NCBI GenBank assembly: GCA_004553715.1
Contig: SFKP01000017.1
Location: 1 to 52,094, forward strand
Length of the DNA stretch: 52,094 bases
Source: Clostridiales bacterium
Lineage (GTDB): Bacteria; Bacillota; Clostridia; TANB77; CAG-508
Direction of reading: 5' to 3'
Part shown: positions 17,362 to 29,886 of the stretch, one piece after another
Position numbering within the stretch: position 1 is the first letter of the stretch
Layout: every line of letters begins with the position of its first letter
Translations under genes and position numbers: made by a program
Notes under the pieces: model-generated
The model's input: only the letters and a program-made list of their open reading frames with translations
What the model was told of the DNA's origin: nothing
Database searches by the model: none

Positions 17362-18633
17362 CTATTTTTTAAGTATTATATCTTCTCTCTTTGGTCCATT
17401 TCCAATCATTGTTATTGGATATCCTATTTCTTTTTCTATAAATTCTATGTATTTCTTTGCATTTTCTGGTAAATCTTTATATTCTTTTATATCACTTATG
17501 TCACATTTCCAGCCATCTAGATATTCATAAACTGGTTTTGCCTTATTTAATGATAGTGTAGTTGGGAAGTCTTTTATAATTTTTCCATCTATTTCGTATG
17601 CTGTACATACTGGTATTTTGTCAAGATATCCTAAAACATCTACCATTGACATTACAACATCTGTTGCACCTTGTAACATACATCCGTATCTAGTTGCTAT
17701 TGTATCAAACCAACCTACTCTTCTTGGTCTACCTGTTTTTGCTCCGTATTCTCCACCTCTGTCTCTTAATTCTTTTGCTTCATCTCCAAATATTTCAGTA
17801 GTAAAAGCTCCTACTCCAACACATGTTGAATATGCTTTTGTAATTGCATAAATTTTCTTTATTTCATATGGTGGAATTCCTGCTCCAACTGCTCCAAATC
17901 CTGCAAGTGGTGAAGATGAAGTAGTAAATGGATATATACCATTATCTAAATCTCTTAGTGTTCCTAATTGCCCTTCTAAAATAATGTTTTTATTATTTTT
18001 AATTTTTTCATTTAAGAATTTCGCAACATCACATAAATATGGTCTTAATGTTTCTCTAGAATTAATTAAGAAATTATACATCTCTTCTATATCAATTTGG
18101 TTTTCTTCTCCATACAATGCTGAAATTGTCTTGTTTTTTGCTGTTAATATATTTGTTAATCTATCTTTTAAATATTCATCATCATAAATTTCTGAGATTT
18201 GTATTCCTATTTTCGCATACTTGTCAGAATAAAATGGTGCTATTCCTGATTTTGTAGACCCGAAGTTTTTTTTGCCAAGTCTTTCTTCTTCTAATTCATC
18301 TAATCTAATATGATATGGCATCAAAATCTGAACTCTATCTGAAATAACAATATTAGGATTTTTCATTCCTTTTGCTTTGACTTCTTCTAATTCTTTTAAA
18401 AATGCACTTATATCAAAAGCAACTCCTTGTCCTATTACATTTACTACATTTTCTCTAAAAATTCCTGATGGTAAAAGATGTAATGCTGTTTTTCCATATT
18501 CGTTAACTATTGTATGTCCTGCATTTGCACCACCTTGAAATCTTACAACTACTTCAGCATCTTGAGATAATATATCACTCATTTTGCCTTTTCCTTCGTC
18601 TCCCCAATTTGCTCCTACTATTGCTATTACCAT
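17362..18633 (-). CDS. purA: adenylosuccinate synthetase
   Basis: A 423-residue GTP-dependent enzyme joining IMP and aspartate in AMP synthesis. The GTP loop GANWGDEGKGK lies at about 6-16, with GGANAGHT, GQGVAFD, GRPRRVGWFDT and the C-terminal IGNGPKRED segment. The start is ATG 18633 with GGAGGG 8 bp upstream; the longer frame would contain that site. No in-frame CGG despite several arginines. Confidence 0.97.
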   Translation of the reverse strand: MVIAIVGANWGDEGKGKMSDILSQDAEVVVRFQGGANAGHTIVNEYGKTALHLLPSGIFRENVVNVIGQGVAFDISAFLKELEEVKAKGMKNPNIVISDRVQILMPYHIRLDELEEERLGKKNFGSTKSGIAPFYSDKYAKIGIQISEIYDDEYLKDRLTNILTAKNKTISALYGEENQIDIEEMYNFLINSRETLRPYLCDVAKFLNEKIKNNKNIILEGQLGTLRDLDNGIYPFTTSSSPLAGFGAVGAGIPPYEIKKIYAITKAYSTCVGVGAFTTEIFGDEAKELRDRGGEYGAKTGRPRRVGWFDTIATRYGCMLQGATDVVMSMVDVLGYLDKIPVCTAYEIDGKIIKDFPTTLSLNKAKPVYEYLDGWKCDISDIKEYKDLPENAKKYIEFIEKEIGYPITMIGNGPKREDIILKK

Positions 18634-18716
18634 AACATTCCCTCCTAATAATTCATATTTTATTTCAAACACAAATGTTATTATACTACATTTTTATTAT
18701 AATTTAAATATTTTTT

Positions 18717-19847
18717 CTATTTTTTTCCTAAATTTACTGTTATTTCTTTTTCTTTTTTATTTCTTAGTATTGTTAATTTAATTTCATCTCCTGGTTTTTT
18801 AGTATATATATATTCTCTGAGTTCGCTCATTTTATTAATGTTTTTTTCATCTATTTTAGTAATGATATCACCAACTTTTAAATCTGTTTTAGATGCTCCT
18901 CCGTCTTTCGTTATACTTGCTACATATATACCTGTTTCTAATTGCAAATCAGAATTTACATACCTTACAGCTTCTTTGTCATAAGCAAATATTCCTAAAT
19001 ATGCTTCTTCGAATTTTCCATTATTTATAAACGAATCTATTACTGGTTTTATTATATTTATAGGCACCGCAAAACCTATACCTTCTGCAGTTGTAACTTT
19101 TATGGTATTTACACCTATTACTTCTCCTGACTTATTTATTAATGCTCCTCCACTGTTTCCTTGATTTATTGTTGCATCTGTTTGAATTAATCCCTCCATA
19201 TAGCTTTCTCCAAATTCATCTTCGATCTTAATTGTTCTATTTAATCCACTAATAATTCCTGCAGTTACTGTTCTTTGAAATTCTACTCCTATTGGATTTC
19301 CTATTGCGTAAACATTTTCTCCTAGTTTTAAATTGTCCGTATTTCCTAAAGTCAAATAATCTAGCCCTTTTGCATTTATTTTTACTATTGCTAAATCTAA
19401 ATCTTTATCTGCCCAAACCACAGTCCCGCTGCTAGTCTCGCCATTTACCAATGTAACATAACAGCTACTATATTTATCTCTTACTAAATGCCAATTTGTA
19501 ATTATATATCCATTATCTGATATTATAAATCCTGAACCTAAGCCAAGATCTTCTACTGAATCTATATTAAAAATTGATACCCCTGTGTTTTTCACTTTTG
19601 ATATTCCGACAATGCAATTTGCCGCTTCTTCTATAGTCTTTTCTGTCTTTTCATTTTCTTCATTTTCAATAAATATTTTTTCTACATTTGATGTTCTTTG
19701 TATATCATATTCTTTTACATCTATTTTTTCATACATTTTATAAATATAAATACTTGATACTGAAACAAATGCCATTAAAATAATTAAAACAAAGAATTTT
19801 TTTACTTTGTTTGTTCTTGTATTATAACCATACATAAATCTTATCAC
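18717..19847 (-). CDS. HtrA/DegP-like trypsin-PDZ serine protease (paralogue 1)
   Basis: A 376-residue membrane-anchored quality-control protease. A basic N-terminus and one helix (about 18-37) precede the S1C domain, with His in ITNWHLVRD, Asp in DKDLDLAIVKI and Ser in INQGNSGGALINK. A PDZ domain closes the protein (GLGSG loop earlier; GIYVASITKDGGASKTDLKV near 308). A second homologue is at 47193-48368. It is divergent from the NRPS, 159 bp away. Confidence 0.93.
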   Translation of the reverse strand: MIRFMYGYNTRTNKVKKFFVLIILMAFVSVSSIYIYKMYEKIDVKEYDIQRTSNVEKIFIENEENEKTEKTIEEAANCIVGISKVKNTGVSIFNIDSVEDLGLGSGFIISDNGYIITNWHLVRDKYSSCYVTLVNGETSSGTVVWADKDLDLAIVKINAKGLDYLTLGNTDNLKLGENVYAIGNPIGVEFQRTVTAGIISGLNRTIKIEDEFGESYMEGLIQTDATINQGNSGGALINKSGEVIGVNTIKVTTAEGIGFAVPINIIKPVIDSFINNGKFEEAYLGIFAYDKEAVRYVNSDLQLETGIYVASITKDGGASKTDLKVGDIITKIDEKNINKMSELREYIYTKKPGDEIKLTILRNKKEKEITVNLGKK

Positions 19848-19919
19848 CTAAATCTTATTTTTCTTTTTTTCAAAACCATTATCTAGTAATATTTTTCTCA
19901 TTTTTTGGCTTTATATTCC

Positions 19920-19948
19920 TTGATTTTTAAGTTTTTTTATGATATAAA
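19920..19948 (+). promoter_or_regulatory. putative promoter of the NRPS operon
   Basis: TTGATT (19920-19925), 17-bp spacer and TATAAA (19943-19948), 58 bp before the NRPS start. Confidence 0.5.
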
Positions 19949-20006
19949 TATTTGTAATATTTGTCGGAATCAATTGTTTTTTGATGAATGTTAGGGGGAC
20001 ATTATT

Positions 20007-23000
20007 TTGAATTTTTATAATTTAACAAATATGCAAAAATCTATTTGGCTTACTGAAGAATTTTATAAAGGTACACCTATTTCAAATATTGCAGGAACAA
20101 ATATTATTGATGAAAAAGTAGATTTTGATTTACTTTCTCTTGCAATTAATTTATTCATAAAATCTCACGATGCCTTTAGATTAAAATTTAAAATTATAAA
20201 TGGAATTCCGAAACAATATGTAGATGAATTTTCTAATGTTACTTTTGATTTGGAACTAGTTTCTGACACTTCTGATATAAAAAAAATAGAAACAGAACTT
20301 TCTTCTACTATTTTTAATCTTGAAGATTCTTTTCTATTTAAATTTAAATTGTTTAAATTACCAGATTCTCGTGGTGGATTTGTTATTTGTATGCACCATC
20401 TTATTTCTGATGCTTGGTCTTCTGGAATTGTTATCAGCAAAATAATGGAAATATATACTAATTTATGCTCTGGAATTCAAAACTCTTTTGATGATATTCC
20501 ATCATATATTGATACAATACGCGATAATGAAGATTATATGCAAAGCAGTAAATGCGAAAAAGATAAAATGTTTTGGGAAGATATGTTCTCTAGCATACCT
20601 ACTGTTGCAACTATTCCTTCTTTGCAACATAAGAATTCAAGTTCCACTTATGCAAAGAGAAAGCAATTTATTATTCCTAAAGAAACAATGGATTTAATTA
20701 CAGCTTTTTGTAAAAGTCATAAAGTTTCTGAATTTAATTTCTTTATGGCAATTTTAGCTATATATATATATGGAATGACTGACATTCCTGAGTTTGTAAT
20801 TGGCACACCAATACTAAACAGATTAAATTTTAAAGAAAAAAACACTGCTGGAATGTTTATTAATACTATTCCATTTAAAGTATCTATATCAAATACATAT
20901 ACGTTTGCAAATTTTGTTTCAACCATTGCAAACAACTTCTTTAAAATTTATAAACATCAAAAATATCCATATCAAGAACTATTGCAATCTTTAAGGTCAA
21001 AATTTGGATCTATTCCTAATTTATATAGTGTTGCTATGTCTTATCAAAACATGAGAAATAATGCTAAGGCTCTATCTACACCTTACACTGCTACATGGAT
21101 ATTTAATAATCACATTGCTGATGATATTGATATACACTTTTTCGATATAAATGATACCGGAAATATTTCTATTGCTTATGATTATAAAGTAGATAAATAC
21201 TCTCTTGAAGATATATTTAATTTACATGCTAGATTTTTAAATATTATCAACCAAGTTTTAGAAAATGAAAATATACTTATTCAAGAAATAGAGTTAGTAT
21301 TACCTGATGAAAAACATAAAATTTTATATGAATTTAATAACACTAAAATGGATTTTCCAAGTGATAAAACAATTATTAGCCTTTTTGAAGAACAAGTAAA
21401 TAAAGTTCCAAATGACACAGCTGTTGTGTTTGATGGGCAAAGAATCACATATAAAGAATTAGATGAAAAATCAACGGCTTTGGCTTCTTTTCTTATACTA
21501 AGTGGTGCTCAAACAGATGATATTATTGGCATTATGCTACCTAGGTCGTTAGAATTAATTATTAGTATTATTGCTACATTAAAAATCGGCGCAGTATATA
21601 TGCTAATAAATGATACTTTACCTGATGAAAGAATAGCATATATGATTAAAAATAGTAATTCTAAAATTATTATTTCGAAAAAAGAATTAACTCAAAATCA
21701 TAATATTAGTTTGTTTAATGCTAAGATATTAAATTTCGGGTTAGACTCACAGGTTATGGAATTACCAAATATAGATAACGCAAAACACCTTTCTGTTATA
21801 TACACTTCAGGCTCTACTGGTAATCCAAAAGGAGTTCTTACAAAAATCTCAAGTATGATTAATTTAATGTATAGCTATATTAATTATATTCATGCCAATG
21901 ATTATGATAATTTTCTAAGTACTTGCAACATTTCCTTTGACATGTTTTCTGTTGAAATTTTACTTCCACTTATACTGGGAAAAACTCTTATTCTAGCATC
22001 TGATGAAGAACAAAAAGATCCTATCGCAATAGGACATTTAATAATAGAAAATAATGTTCAATATATGCTTGCTACTCCTTCAAAAATAGAACTTTTATTT
22101 TTAAATGAAACTTCTAAAAAAAGTTTGGAAGGTATTAAATCATTACAAATTGGTGGGGAAAATCCTTCTCAATCATTTTTAAGAGAATTAGTTTCATTAA
22201 CAAATGCAGAAATATATAATGCTTATGGGCCTACAGAAACAACTTCTTGTTGCTCTATAAAAAAAATTATAGATGTAGATAACGTTACAATTGGAAAACC
22301 TTTAGGCAATATGCAAATATATATATTAAATAAATCTATGCAATTATGCCCTATCGGTGTTATTGGAGAAATTTGTATTGCAGGTGAAGGAATTTCTGAA
22401 GGATATATAAATAATCCAGATTTAACAAATACTGTATTTGTAGATAATCCTTATGGAGATGGCTTGCTATATAAAAGTGGTGACTTAGCATATCTTACAG
22501 CGGATTACGAAATTAAATTTGTTGGTCGTAACGATACACAATTAAAGATAAATGGGCTTAGAATAGAACTATCTGAAATAGATTCTGTAATTTCATCATT
22601 TGGAGATATTCAAAAAACTGTTACAGTTTATAAAAACAAGAAATTAATATCATATTTTATGGCAAACTCTCAAATAGATATGCAAAAGCTTAAAACTTTT
22701 GCAAAATCTAAGTTACCACCATATATGGTACCTTCTATTTTTGTTAAATTAGAATCATTCCCTTTAAGTGCAAATGGTAAATTAGATGTAAAAAAATTGC
22801 CATCTATACAAGATATATCTTGCTCTAGAAATATTATTTTACCTAAAAATCAAACTGAACAAGATTTGCTTTCAATATTTAAGTCTGTCTTAGGTGAAAA
22901 TAATATTAGTATAGATGATGATTTCTTCGAACTAGGTGGTGACTCTTTAGGTGCTATAAAAGTTTCTGTAGAAATATTTAATAAATTCAATATTAATATA

Positions 23001-26000
23001 CCTGTAAAAGATATTTTTGAGAATTCTTCTATAAAAAACCTTGCTAAAATAATTAATAATTCAGAAAAAGAAAATAAAATCGGCTTGACCAAAGTTGATG
23101 TTCAAGACTCATATCCTTTATCAGCAGCGCAAAAAAGGATTTATTTGTCTTGCAGTTTTTCTAGTAAAGATTCTGTTTTATATAATATCCCTGGTGGAAT
23201 TTTATTTGATAAAATTCCTGATTTTGATAAATTAGAAAAGTGCTTGCAAACATTAATAAATAGGCATGAGTCTTTGCGTACTTCTTTTGTAATTGAAAAC
23301 GATACTATTGTTCAAAAAATAAATAATAATATTAAATTTAAAATTAATATTAATAATACTGAAATTTCTGAAGATGAATTCGAAAGTGTATTTAAAAGTT
23401 TTCTAAAACCATTTGATTTATCTAAAGCTCCTCTTTTAAGAGCAGAAGTTTTTAAAGTTAAAGGTGGTAAATCCTTGCTGTTGGTAGATATTCATCATAT
23501 TGTTGCTGATGGTACATCTTCTCAAATATTAATAGATGAACTCTGCAAACTATATAATGGCAACAAATTAGATGATATTAAATTTACTTATAAAGATTTT
23601 GCAAATTTTGAAAGAAGCAAAATTGATTCTGGAGAATTTAAAGAAGCTGAAGTTTTTTGGGTTAATCAATTTGAAAGTGATATTCCAGTTTTAAATATGC
23701 CAACTGTTTATAATAGGCCAGCTGTACAATCTTTTACAGGCCATAAATATAAATTAGCCTTTGATAAAGAAACATCAAATAAGATAATAGAATTTTGTAA
23801 AACATATAATGTTACACCTTATATGTTTCTACTTAGTGCTTATTTTGTGCTACTTTCAAAATATAGCTCACAAGAAGATATTATAATTGGTTCTCCTGTT
23901 GTTGGAAGAAACTCTGCTGAGCTTTATAATATATTTGGTATGTTCGTAAATACCTTGCCAATACGCGCACAACTATCGCATCAGCAATCTTTTAAAGATT
24001 TTCTAATGCGTATTAAAGAAATCACTTTAAATGATTTTAAATATCAAGATTATCCACTTGATGAATTAATAAGCAAATTAAATATAAAAAGAGACACCTC
24101 AAGAAGCCCTTTGTTTGATACTCTATTTATATTTCAAAATAACGGAATGGCTGAACTTAGCTTTAATGGAATAAAATCTCAATACTTTATTCCTGATGCA
24201 AATATATCTAAAGCTGATTTATCTTTAGAAATTGTACCTGAAAATGATGCTTTCAATTTTAGCTTTGAATATTCAGATAAGTTATTTAGTAATAATTATA
24301 TTAAAGATTTAGCTGTGCATTATGTTAACATTGTGCAAGCTGTGTTAAATAACGCCTTATTACCTATTTCATCAATTGAAATGCTTTCTTTAGAAGAAAA
24401 AAATGCTCTTATATATAAAGTAAATGATACACAATTTAATTTACCTAAAAATACAAGTATTACAACTTTATTTGAAAAACAAGTAGAAGAAACTCCATAC
24501 AATATTGCTTTAGTTTTCAAAGATAAAAGTTTAACTTACAAAGAACTTAATGAAAAAGCAAATAGTCTTGCTCATTATATAAGATCTCTTGGAATTAAAA
24601 GAAATGATATTGTAGGAATTATGGTTAATCGTTCTTTAGAAATGATTATCTCTATGCTTGCAGTTTTAAAATCTGGTGCAGCATATATACCCATTGACCC
24701 TGATTACCCTCAAGATAGGATTGAATATATGTTAAGCAATAGTACTGCGAAAATATTACTTACCACAACTAAATTTATGGATAGCACAAATTCTTACGGA
24801 ATTAGAAAAATTAACCTAGAAGATAACAATATATTTAATTTTCCTACCTCAAATCTTGACTTTATAAATAGTCCAGATGATTTAGCATATGTTATATATA
24901 CTTCTGGCTCTACTGGCAAGCCTAAAGGTGTAATGATAAAACACGAAGCATTAGTTAATTTTGCTATTTATCTAGATAATAATATAGAATTTTTATATAA
25001 AACAGATGAACAACATATAGCAGTTTCTGTCACTACATTCTGTTTTGATATATTTATATTGGAGTCATTTGTTTTCTTACAAAGAGGATTTAAAATATAT
25101 ATTTGTACAGAGGAAGAACAACATATACCTTCGCTTTTACTAAATTTGATTGAAAAAAGTAAGGCAGATGTTATACAAATAACACCTTCAAGAATGAAAA
25201 TTTTTATAGAAAATACTAATACTCTATCCACTCTAAAATATATTGTTTCAGCAGGAGAAGCTTTGCCTAATTCACTATTACACCAATTAGTATCATTAGG
25301 AAATCCAATAGTTTATAATGCATATGGACCTACAGAAACAACTGTCTTTTCTACATTTACTGATGTAACAACTTATGATAATGTTACAGTTGGTAAACCA
25401 ATGTATAACACTCAAACTTATATTTTAGACAAAAACTTATATCCATGCCCTGTAAATGTACCTGGTGAATTATATATTGGGGGTATTGGTGTTGCAAAAG
25501 GATATTTTGCTAATCAAGAACTTACAGATAAAGCCTTTATTCCTAATCCTTTCATACCAAACACTATTATGTATAAAACAGGAGATATTTGCAGATGGCT
25601 TGATAATGGTGAAATTGAACACTTGGGAAGAGCAGATGGTCAAATAAAAATAAGAGGATTAAGAATTGAACTAGGCGAAATAGAAGAAAAAATGTTATTA
25701 TTTCCAGGAATTACTAAAGCTTGTGCTATTAAACAAACTTTGAATGAAAGAGACTTCATTTCGGCATATTACACCTGTAATAAAAAAATTAGCATTACTG
25801 CTTTAAGAAAACATCTCGGAAACTACTTGCCTAAATATATGATACCATCATATTTTACTGTTTTAGAAGACTTTCCTTATACACCAAATGGCAAAATTGA
25901 TAGAAAAGTTTTACCAATTCCGAATGAAATTTTAAATAATAATTCAAATGAAAGAAATTATATAGAACCAAAAACAGATTTAGAATTTAAAATGGTTACT

Positions 26001-27417
26001 ATTTGGGAAAAAGTATTAAACACATCTCCAATAGGCATAACAGACGATTTTTTTGAGCTTGGTGGTGATTCCATACTCGCAATGAATTTAAATATTGAAT
26101 TGTTAAAATTAACAGATAAAATTAGTTACGCTGATATTTTTAAATTTCCTACAATATCTAAATTAGTAGAAAAAATGTCATCTACAGATACTGATTATAA
26201 TATAACATATGTTAAAGATAATTTTGTAAAATATGAAAACGTCTTAAACAATACGATGAAAATGCCTAGTTCTTTTGAAAAAATAGAAAACCCTAACATC
26301 TTGCTTACTGGTGCAACTGGTTTTTTAGGAATTCACATCTTAGATTCGTTTATAAAAGAAGAAACTGGAAATATTTACTGTATTGTTAGACCTGAAACTG
26401 GAATGACAGCTCAAGCTAAATTACATCAAAAACTTAACTATTATTTTGGAAACAAATACAATGATTTAATAGGGAAAAGAATTTTTGCTGTAAATGGTTA
26501 TATTGATAAACCTGGATTTGGTCTTTCACAAGAGGAATTACTTGAACTTGCAAGCAATACTAATATCGTAATAAATAGTGCTGCAAGAGTTCAACATTAT
26601 GGTATCTATCAAGATTTTTATAATACTAATGTAAAAAGTGTACAATATATAGTTGATTTTTGTAAAAGTTTTGATAAAAAATTATATCATATATCAACTT
26701 TAAGTATTTCTGGAAATGCTTTTGACACTTCTGCAGCTAAACAAACTATAGATAAGCAAATAGATTTTTATGAAAGTAACTTATATATAAATCAGATACT
26801 TGATAATGTATATATAAACACTAAGTTTCAAGCAGAATGCTTGGTATTAGATGCTATTTTAGAAGGATTAGATGGATATATTTTGCGTATGGGAAATCTA
26901 ATGCCACGTTTTTCAGATGGACTATTTCAAGACAATATTTTAGAAAATGCTTATATAAATAGAATTCTTGCATTTATTAGACTTGGAGGCTTTCCTGAAT
27001 ATATCAAGGACCGGTTATTTAGAATTTACTCCTGTTGATACTGCTTCCACTGCCATTAAGGAAATCATACTTCATCCAAACATAAATAATAGGATTTTCC
27101 ATTTATTTAATCATAACCATATAAGTATAGAAGTAGCTTCAAAATACTTTAAATTATTAAATAAAGATTTTATTATGTTAGATGATACTACTTTTAAAAA
27201 TAAATTAAAAAATTTATTAAACAATTCTGATAAAAATGACTTTGTAAAATTTTTAATAAATGATATTGATAAAGATTTACATTTATCATATAAAACAAAT
27301 ATAATAATTAAGTCTGATTTTACCATCAATTATTTAGACAAATTAGGATTTCATTGGCCAAAAATTGATAAAAAATATTTAAATAATTTTATAAATTTAT
27401 TAAAGGGGGTTTTTTAG
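20007..27417 (+). CDS. dimodular NRPS, C-A-PCP-C-A-PCP-reductase, with one +1 shift
   Basis: With C27012 skipped, a 2469-residue synthetase. Domains: starter-position condensation (HHLISDA about 129-135); adenylation 1 (about 447-940: YTSGSTGNPKG, NAYGPTETT, YKSGDL, NGKLD); PCP 1 (LGGDSLGA, S980); condensation 2 (HHIVADG, about 1163); adenylation 2 (about 1478-1970: YTSGSTGKPKG, YKTGD, NGKID); PCP 2 (LGGDSILA, S2022); thioester reductase (TGATGFLG about 2100, YxxxK near 2269). The reductase should release a dipeptide aldehyde, which may cyclise to a pyrazinone-type product; the first C domain suggests an N-acyl start. TTG start, AGGGGG 9 bp upstream. Without the shift the last 134 residues are lost. 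Confidence 0.93.
27012..27014 (+). other. +1 frameshift site in the NRPS reductase domain (GAC CGG T)
   Basis: CGG is codon 2336, the only in-frame CGG found in this gene. Skipping C27012 gives Gly2336 in the expected DGYLEFTPVD segment. Unshifted reading ends 8 codons later. Confidence 0.93.
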
Positions 27418-27418
27418 A

Positions 27419-29229
27419 ATGTGTTCTATCTCAACATTCTTAATTTTGATTTTTACTTGTATTTTAATTAATTGCATTTTAGTGTTTTTGCTAAGCACGA
27501 AAAATAGGAGTCAGCAAATAAAATTATTTTCAGCGATATTTATCTTTTTACTTATTTGGGTACTTGGTCTAATTTTGCAGGTTACATTTAGCGAATCGTT
27601 GAATATTCCTCCTGTGTATTTCGATTATATTGTATATATTGGTGTATGTTTTTCTCCTGTATTTTTCTTATTATTGAGTATTTGTTTTGCAAAATCAACA
27701 ATAGATTTTTCAAAGAAGAGATATTGGCTTTTATTTATTATACCAACAATATCTTTATTAGTTCTTTGGACTAATGATTTTCATCACGCTTTTTATAAAG
27801 TATATTCTACAACACCTAGTGAAAGTGTTTTTGGATGGTATTTCTACCTACATTCTGTATATTCATATCTACTATTTGCCATTAGCTTTTTTACATTATT
27901 AAAATACTCTATAAAAAATTCAGGTTTCTTTTCTAAACAAGCAATGTTAATATTAGTAGGAAGTTTTTTCCCTATTTTTATAAATATAGCAGGATACTTT
28001 AATACAATAGATATATACATTACTCCAATATCATTTACATTTTCTATTCTTTGCTACATTATAGCTATTTTGAAGTTTGATTTTTTGAAAGTCACTCCAA
28101 TAGCATTACAAAAGGTTGTAGATAGAATCTCTGATTCTTACATAATCATTAATGATAATAATTATATAGTAGATTTTAATAAAACATTTTTAGATACTTT
28201 CTCGCTAAAGGCAAAAGATATAAGAAATACAAATATAGAAAATCTATTTGATTCCACTTATTCACTAAAAAATGAAAAAGATATTTTTATTAATTCTTTT
28301 AAAGAAGCTAGGTCTACAGGTAAAACTATTAAATTGCAAAAATTTTTCGAAGCATTAAATAAATATTTTGACATAGAAATAAATACTATTTTTAATAACG
28401 ACTCATCTCTTGGAACCCTCGTTCTGTTTAAAGATATAACTCAACATATCAAAGACGTTCAAACAATAGAGCAAAATCAAGAAATATTAATAGAAAAGGA
28501 ACGTTTAGCAACTTTACGGACAAATGATTGGTCGGAATTGCTCATAACTTAAAAACACCTATAATGTCTATCGCAGGAGCAGTAGAAGCCTTGTCAGATT
28601 TATCTACTGAATATAGGCAGTCTATAGGTGACCCTGAAGTAACTGTTGAAGATCATTACGAAATTTCAAATGATATGAATTCATGGCTTGATAAAATTCG
28701 TTCACATTTAGCATATATGTCTGATATTATTACTGCTGTTAAAGGGCAAGCTGTTACGTTCTCTGATACAACAGTAGATACCTTTACAATTGAACAATTA
28801 ATTAAAACTGTTGATATTTTAATGAAACATGAATTAAAAAATGCTTTAATTGAATTAGTTGTTGATTTGCAAATACCTAATAGCACTACTATTCATGGAA
28901 ATGTTAATAGCTTAGTACAAGTTATTAATAATATAATATCTAATTCTATTCAAGCATATAATGGAAAACCTGAACAGAAGATCTTTATTACTATATTAGA
29001 AAAAAACTCAAAACTAACTATTAAAATTGAAGACCAAGCAGGAGGGCTTCCAAAAGAAGTAAAAGAAAAATTATTTAAAGAAATGGTTACAACTAAAGGG
29101 AAAAATGGAACAGGTCTTGGTTTATTTATGTCTTACTCAAATATACGCGCTCACTTTAATGGCAATCTAAAATTTGAAACAAAAGAAGGTATAGGAACCA
29201 CCTTCTTTATAGAAATTCCATTAAAATAA
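27419..29229 (+). CDS. membrane sensor histidine kinase (7TM, PAS, kinase), needing two +1 shifts
   Basis: A 602-residue kinase if two C bases are skipped. About seven membrane helices (about 4-215, HisKA-7TM-like), a PAS domain (about 225-345), then the phosphoacceptor region LATLGQMIGGIAHNLKTP with the catalytic His just after both shifts, and an HATPase domain (N box NNIISNSIQAY, G1 EDQAGGLPKE, G2 GTGLGLFMS). The ATG is 1 bp after the NRPS stop, with AGGGGG inside the NRPS end, so translation is coupled. No response regulator gene is adjacent. Unshifted reading stops before the His box, leaving a sensor without a kinase. Confidence 0.9.
28517..28519 (+). other. +1 frameshift site 1 in the histidine kinase (TTA CGG A)
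   Basis: CGG is codon 367. Skipping C28517 gives Gly367 of the conserved LATLGQM motif. Confidence 0.93.
28533..28535 (+). other. +1 frameshift site 2 in the histidine kinase (GGT CGG A)
   Basis: Five codons after site 1 in the shifted frame. Skipping C28533 gives Gly372 and restores GGIAHNLKTP with the phosphoacceptor histidine. Confidence 0.93.
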
Positions 29230-29297
29230 GGTAGCCTAAACCTTGTTGTATATGGAAAATTGTTGATATTTCACAAAGAAAGTCAAATTTTTCTATA
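29228..29297 (+). repeat. dispersed repeat family B, copy 2
   Basis: AAGGTAGCCTAAACCTTG...TTGTAT and later AAAGAAAGTCAAATTTTTC match the reverse complement of 3507-3557, with an additional middle block. Part of that block (TTGATATTTCACAAA) recurs at 40241-40255. Confidence 0.6.
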
Positions 29298-29301
29298 AAA
29301 T

Positions 29302-29336
29302 AAAAACGCTTTAAGTTTTACTTAGAGCGTTTTTTA
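29302..29336. terminator. bidirectional terminator between the kinase and rubrerythrin
   Basis: AAAACGCT...AAG pairs with CTT...AGCGTTTT, with A and T runs on both sides. It can serve both converging genes. Confidence 0.75.
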
Positions 29337-29346
29337 ATTACTAATT

Positions 29347-29886
29347 TTAATAATTTTCTGCTTTAATTTCAAAATATGCTTTTGGATGATTACATACTGG
29401 GCAAACCTCTGGAGCTGATTTACCAATTACAATATGTCCACAATTTCTACATTTCCAGATTCTGTCTCCATCACGGCTAAATACTAATCCATCTTCAACA
29501 TTTTCTAATAGTTTTTTATATCTTTCTTCATGTTCTTTTTCGATTTTTGCCACTTCTGCAAATAGATATGCTATTTTATCAAATCCTTCTTCTTTAGCTT
29601 CTTTAGCCATTCTATCATACATATCTGTCCATTCATAATTTTCGCCTTCTGCTGCTGCTTTTAAATTTTCTGTAGTTGTTGGAACCTCTCCATCATGTAA
29701 TAATTTAAACCATAATTTTGCATGTTCTTTTTCGTTATCTGCTGTTTCTTGGAAGATAGCAGCTATTTGCTCATATCCTTCTTTTTTAGCTTTGCTTGCA
29801 AAATATGTATATTTATTTCTTGCTTGCGACTCCCCTGCAAATGCCTCCATTAAATTTTTTTCTGTCTTTGAACCTTTTAATTCCAT
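29347..29886 (-). CDS. rbr: rubrerythrin
   Basis: A 179-residue peroxide-reducing non-haem iron protein of anaerobes. An N-terminal ferritin-like four-helix domain carries the di-iron ligands (EAFAGESQARNKY, ETADNEKEHAKLW, EVAKIEKEHEERY). The C-terminal rubredoxin-like iron site has two cysteine pairs (WKCRNCGHI, EVCPVCNHP). Its presence suggests an anaerobe that meets peroxide. No in-frame CGG. Confidence 0.96.
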   Translation of the reverse strand: MELKGSKTEKNLMEAFAGESQARNKYTYFASKAKKEGYEQIAAIFQETADNEKEHAKLWFKLLHDGEVPTTTENLKAAAEGENYEWTDMYDRMAKEAKEEGFDKIAYLFAEVAKIEKEHEERYKKLLENVEDGLVFSRDGDRIWKCRNCGHIVIGKSAPEVCPVCNHPKAYFEIKAENY

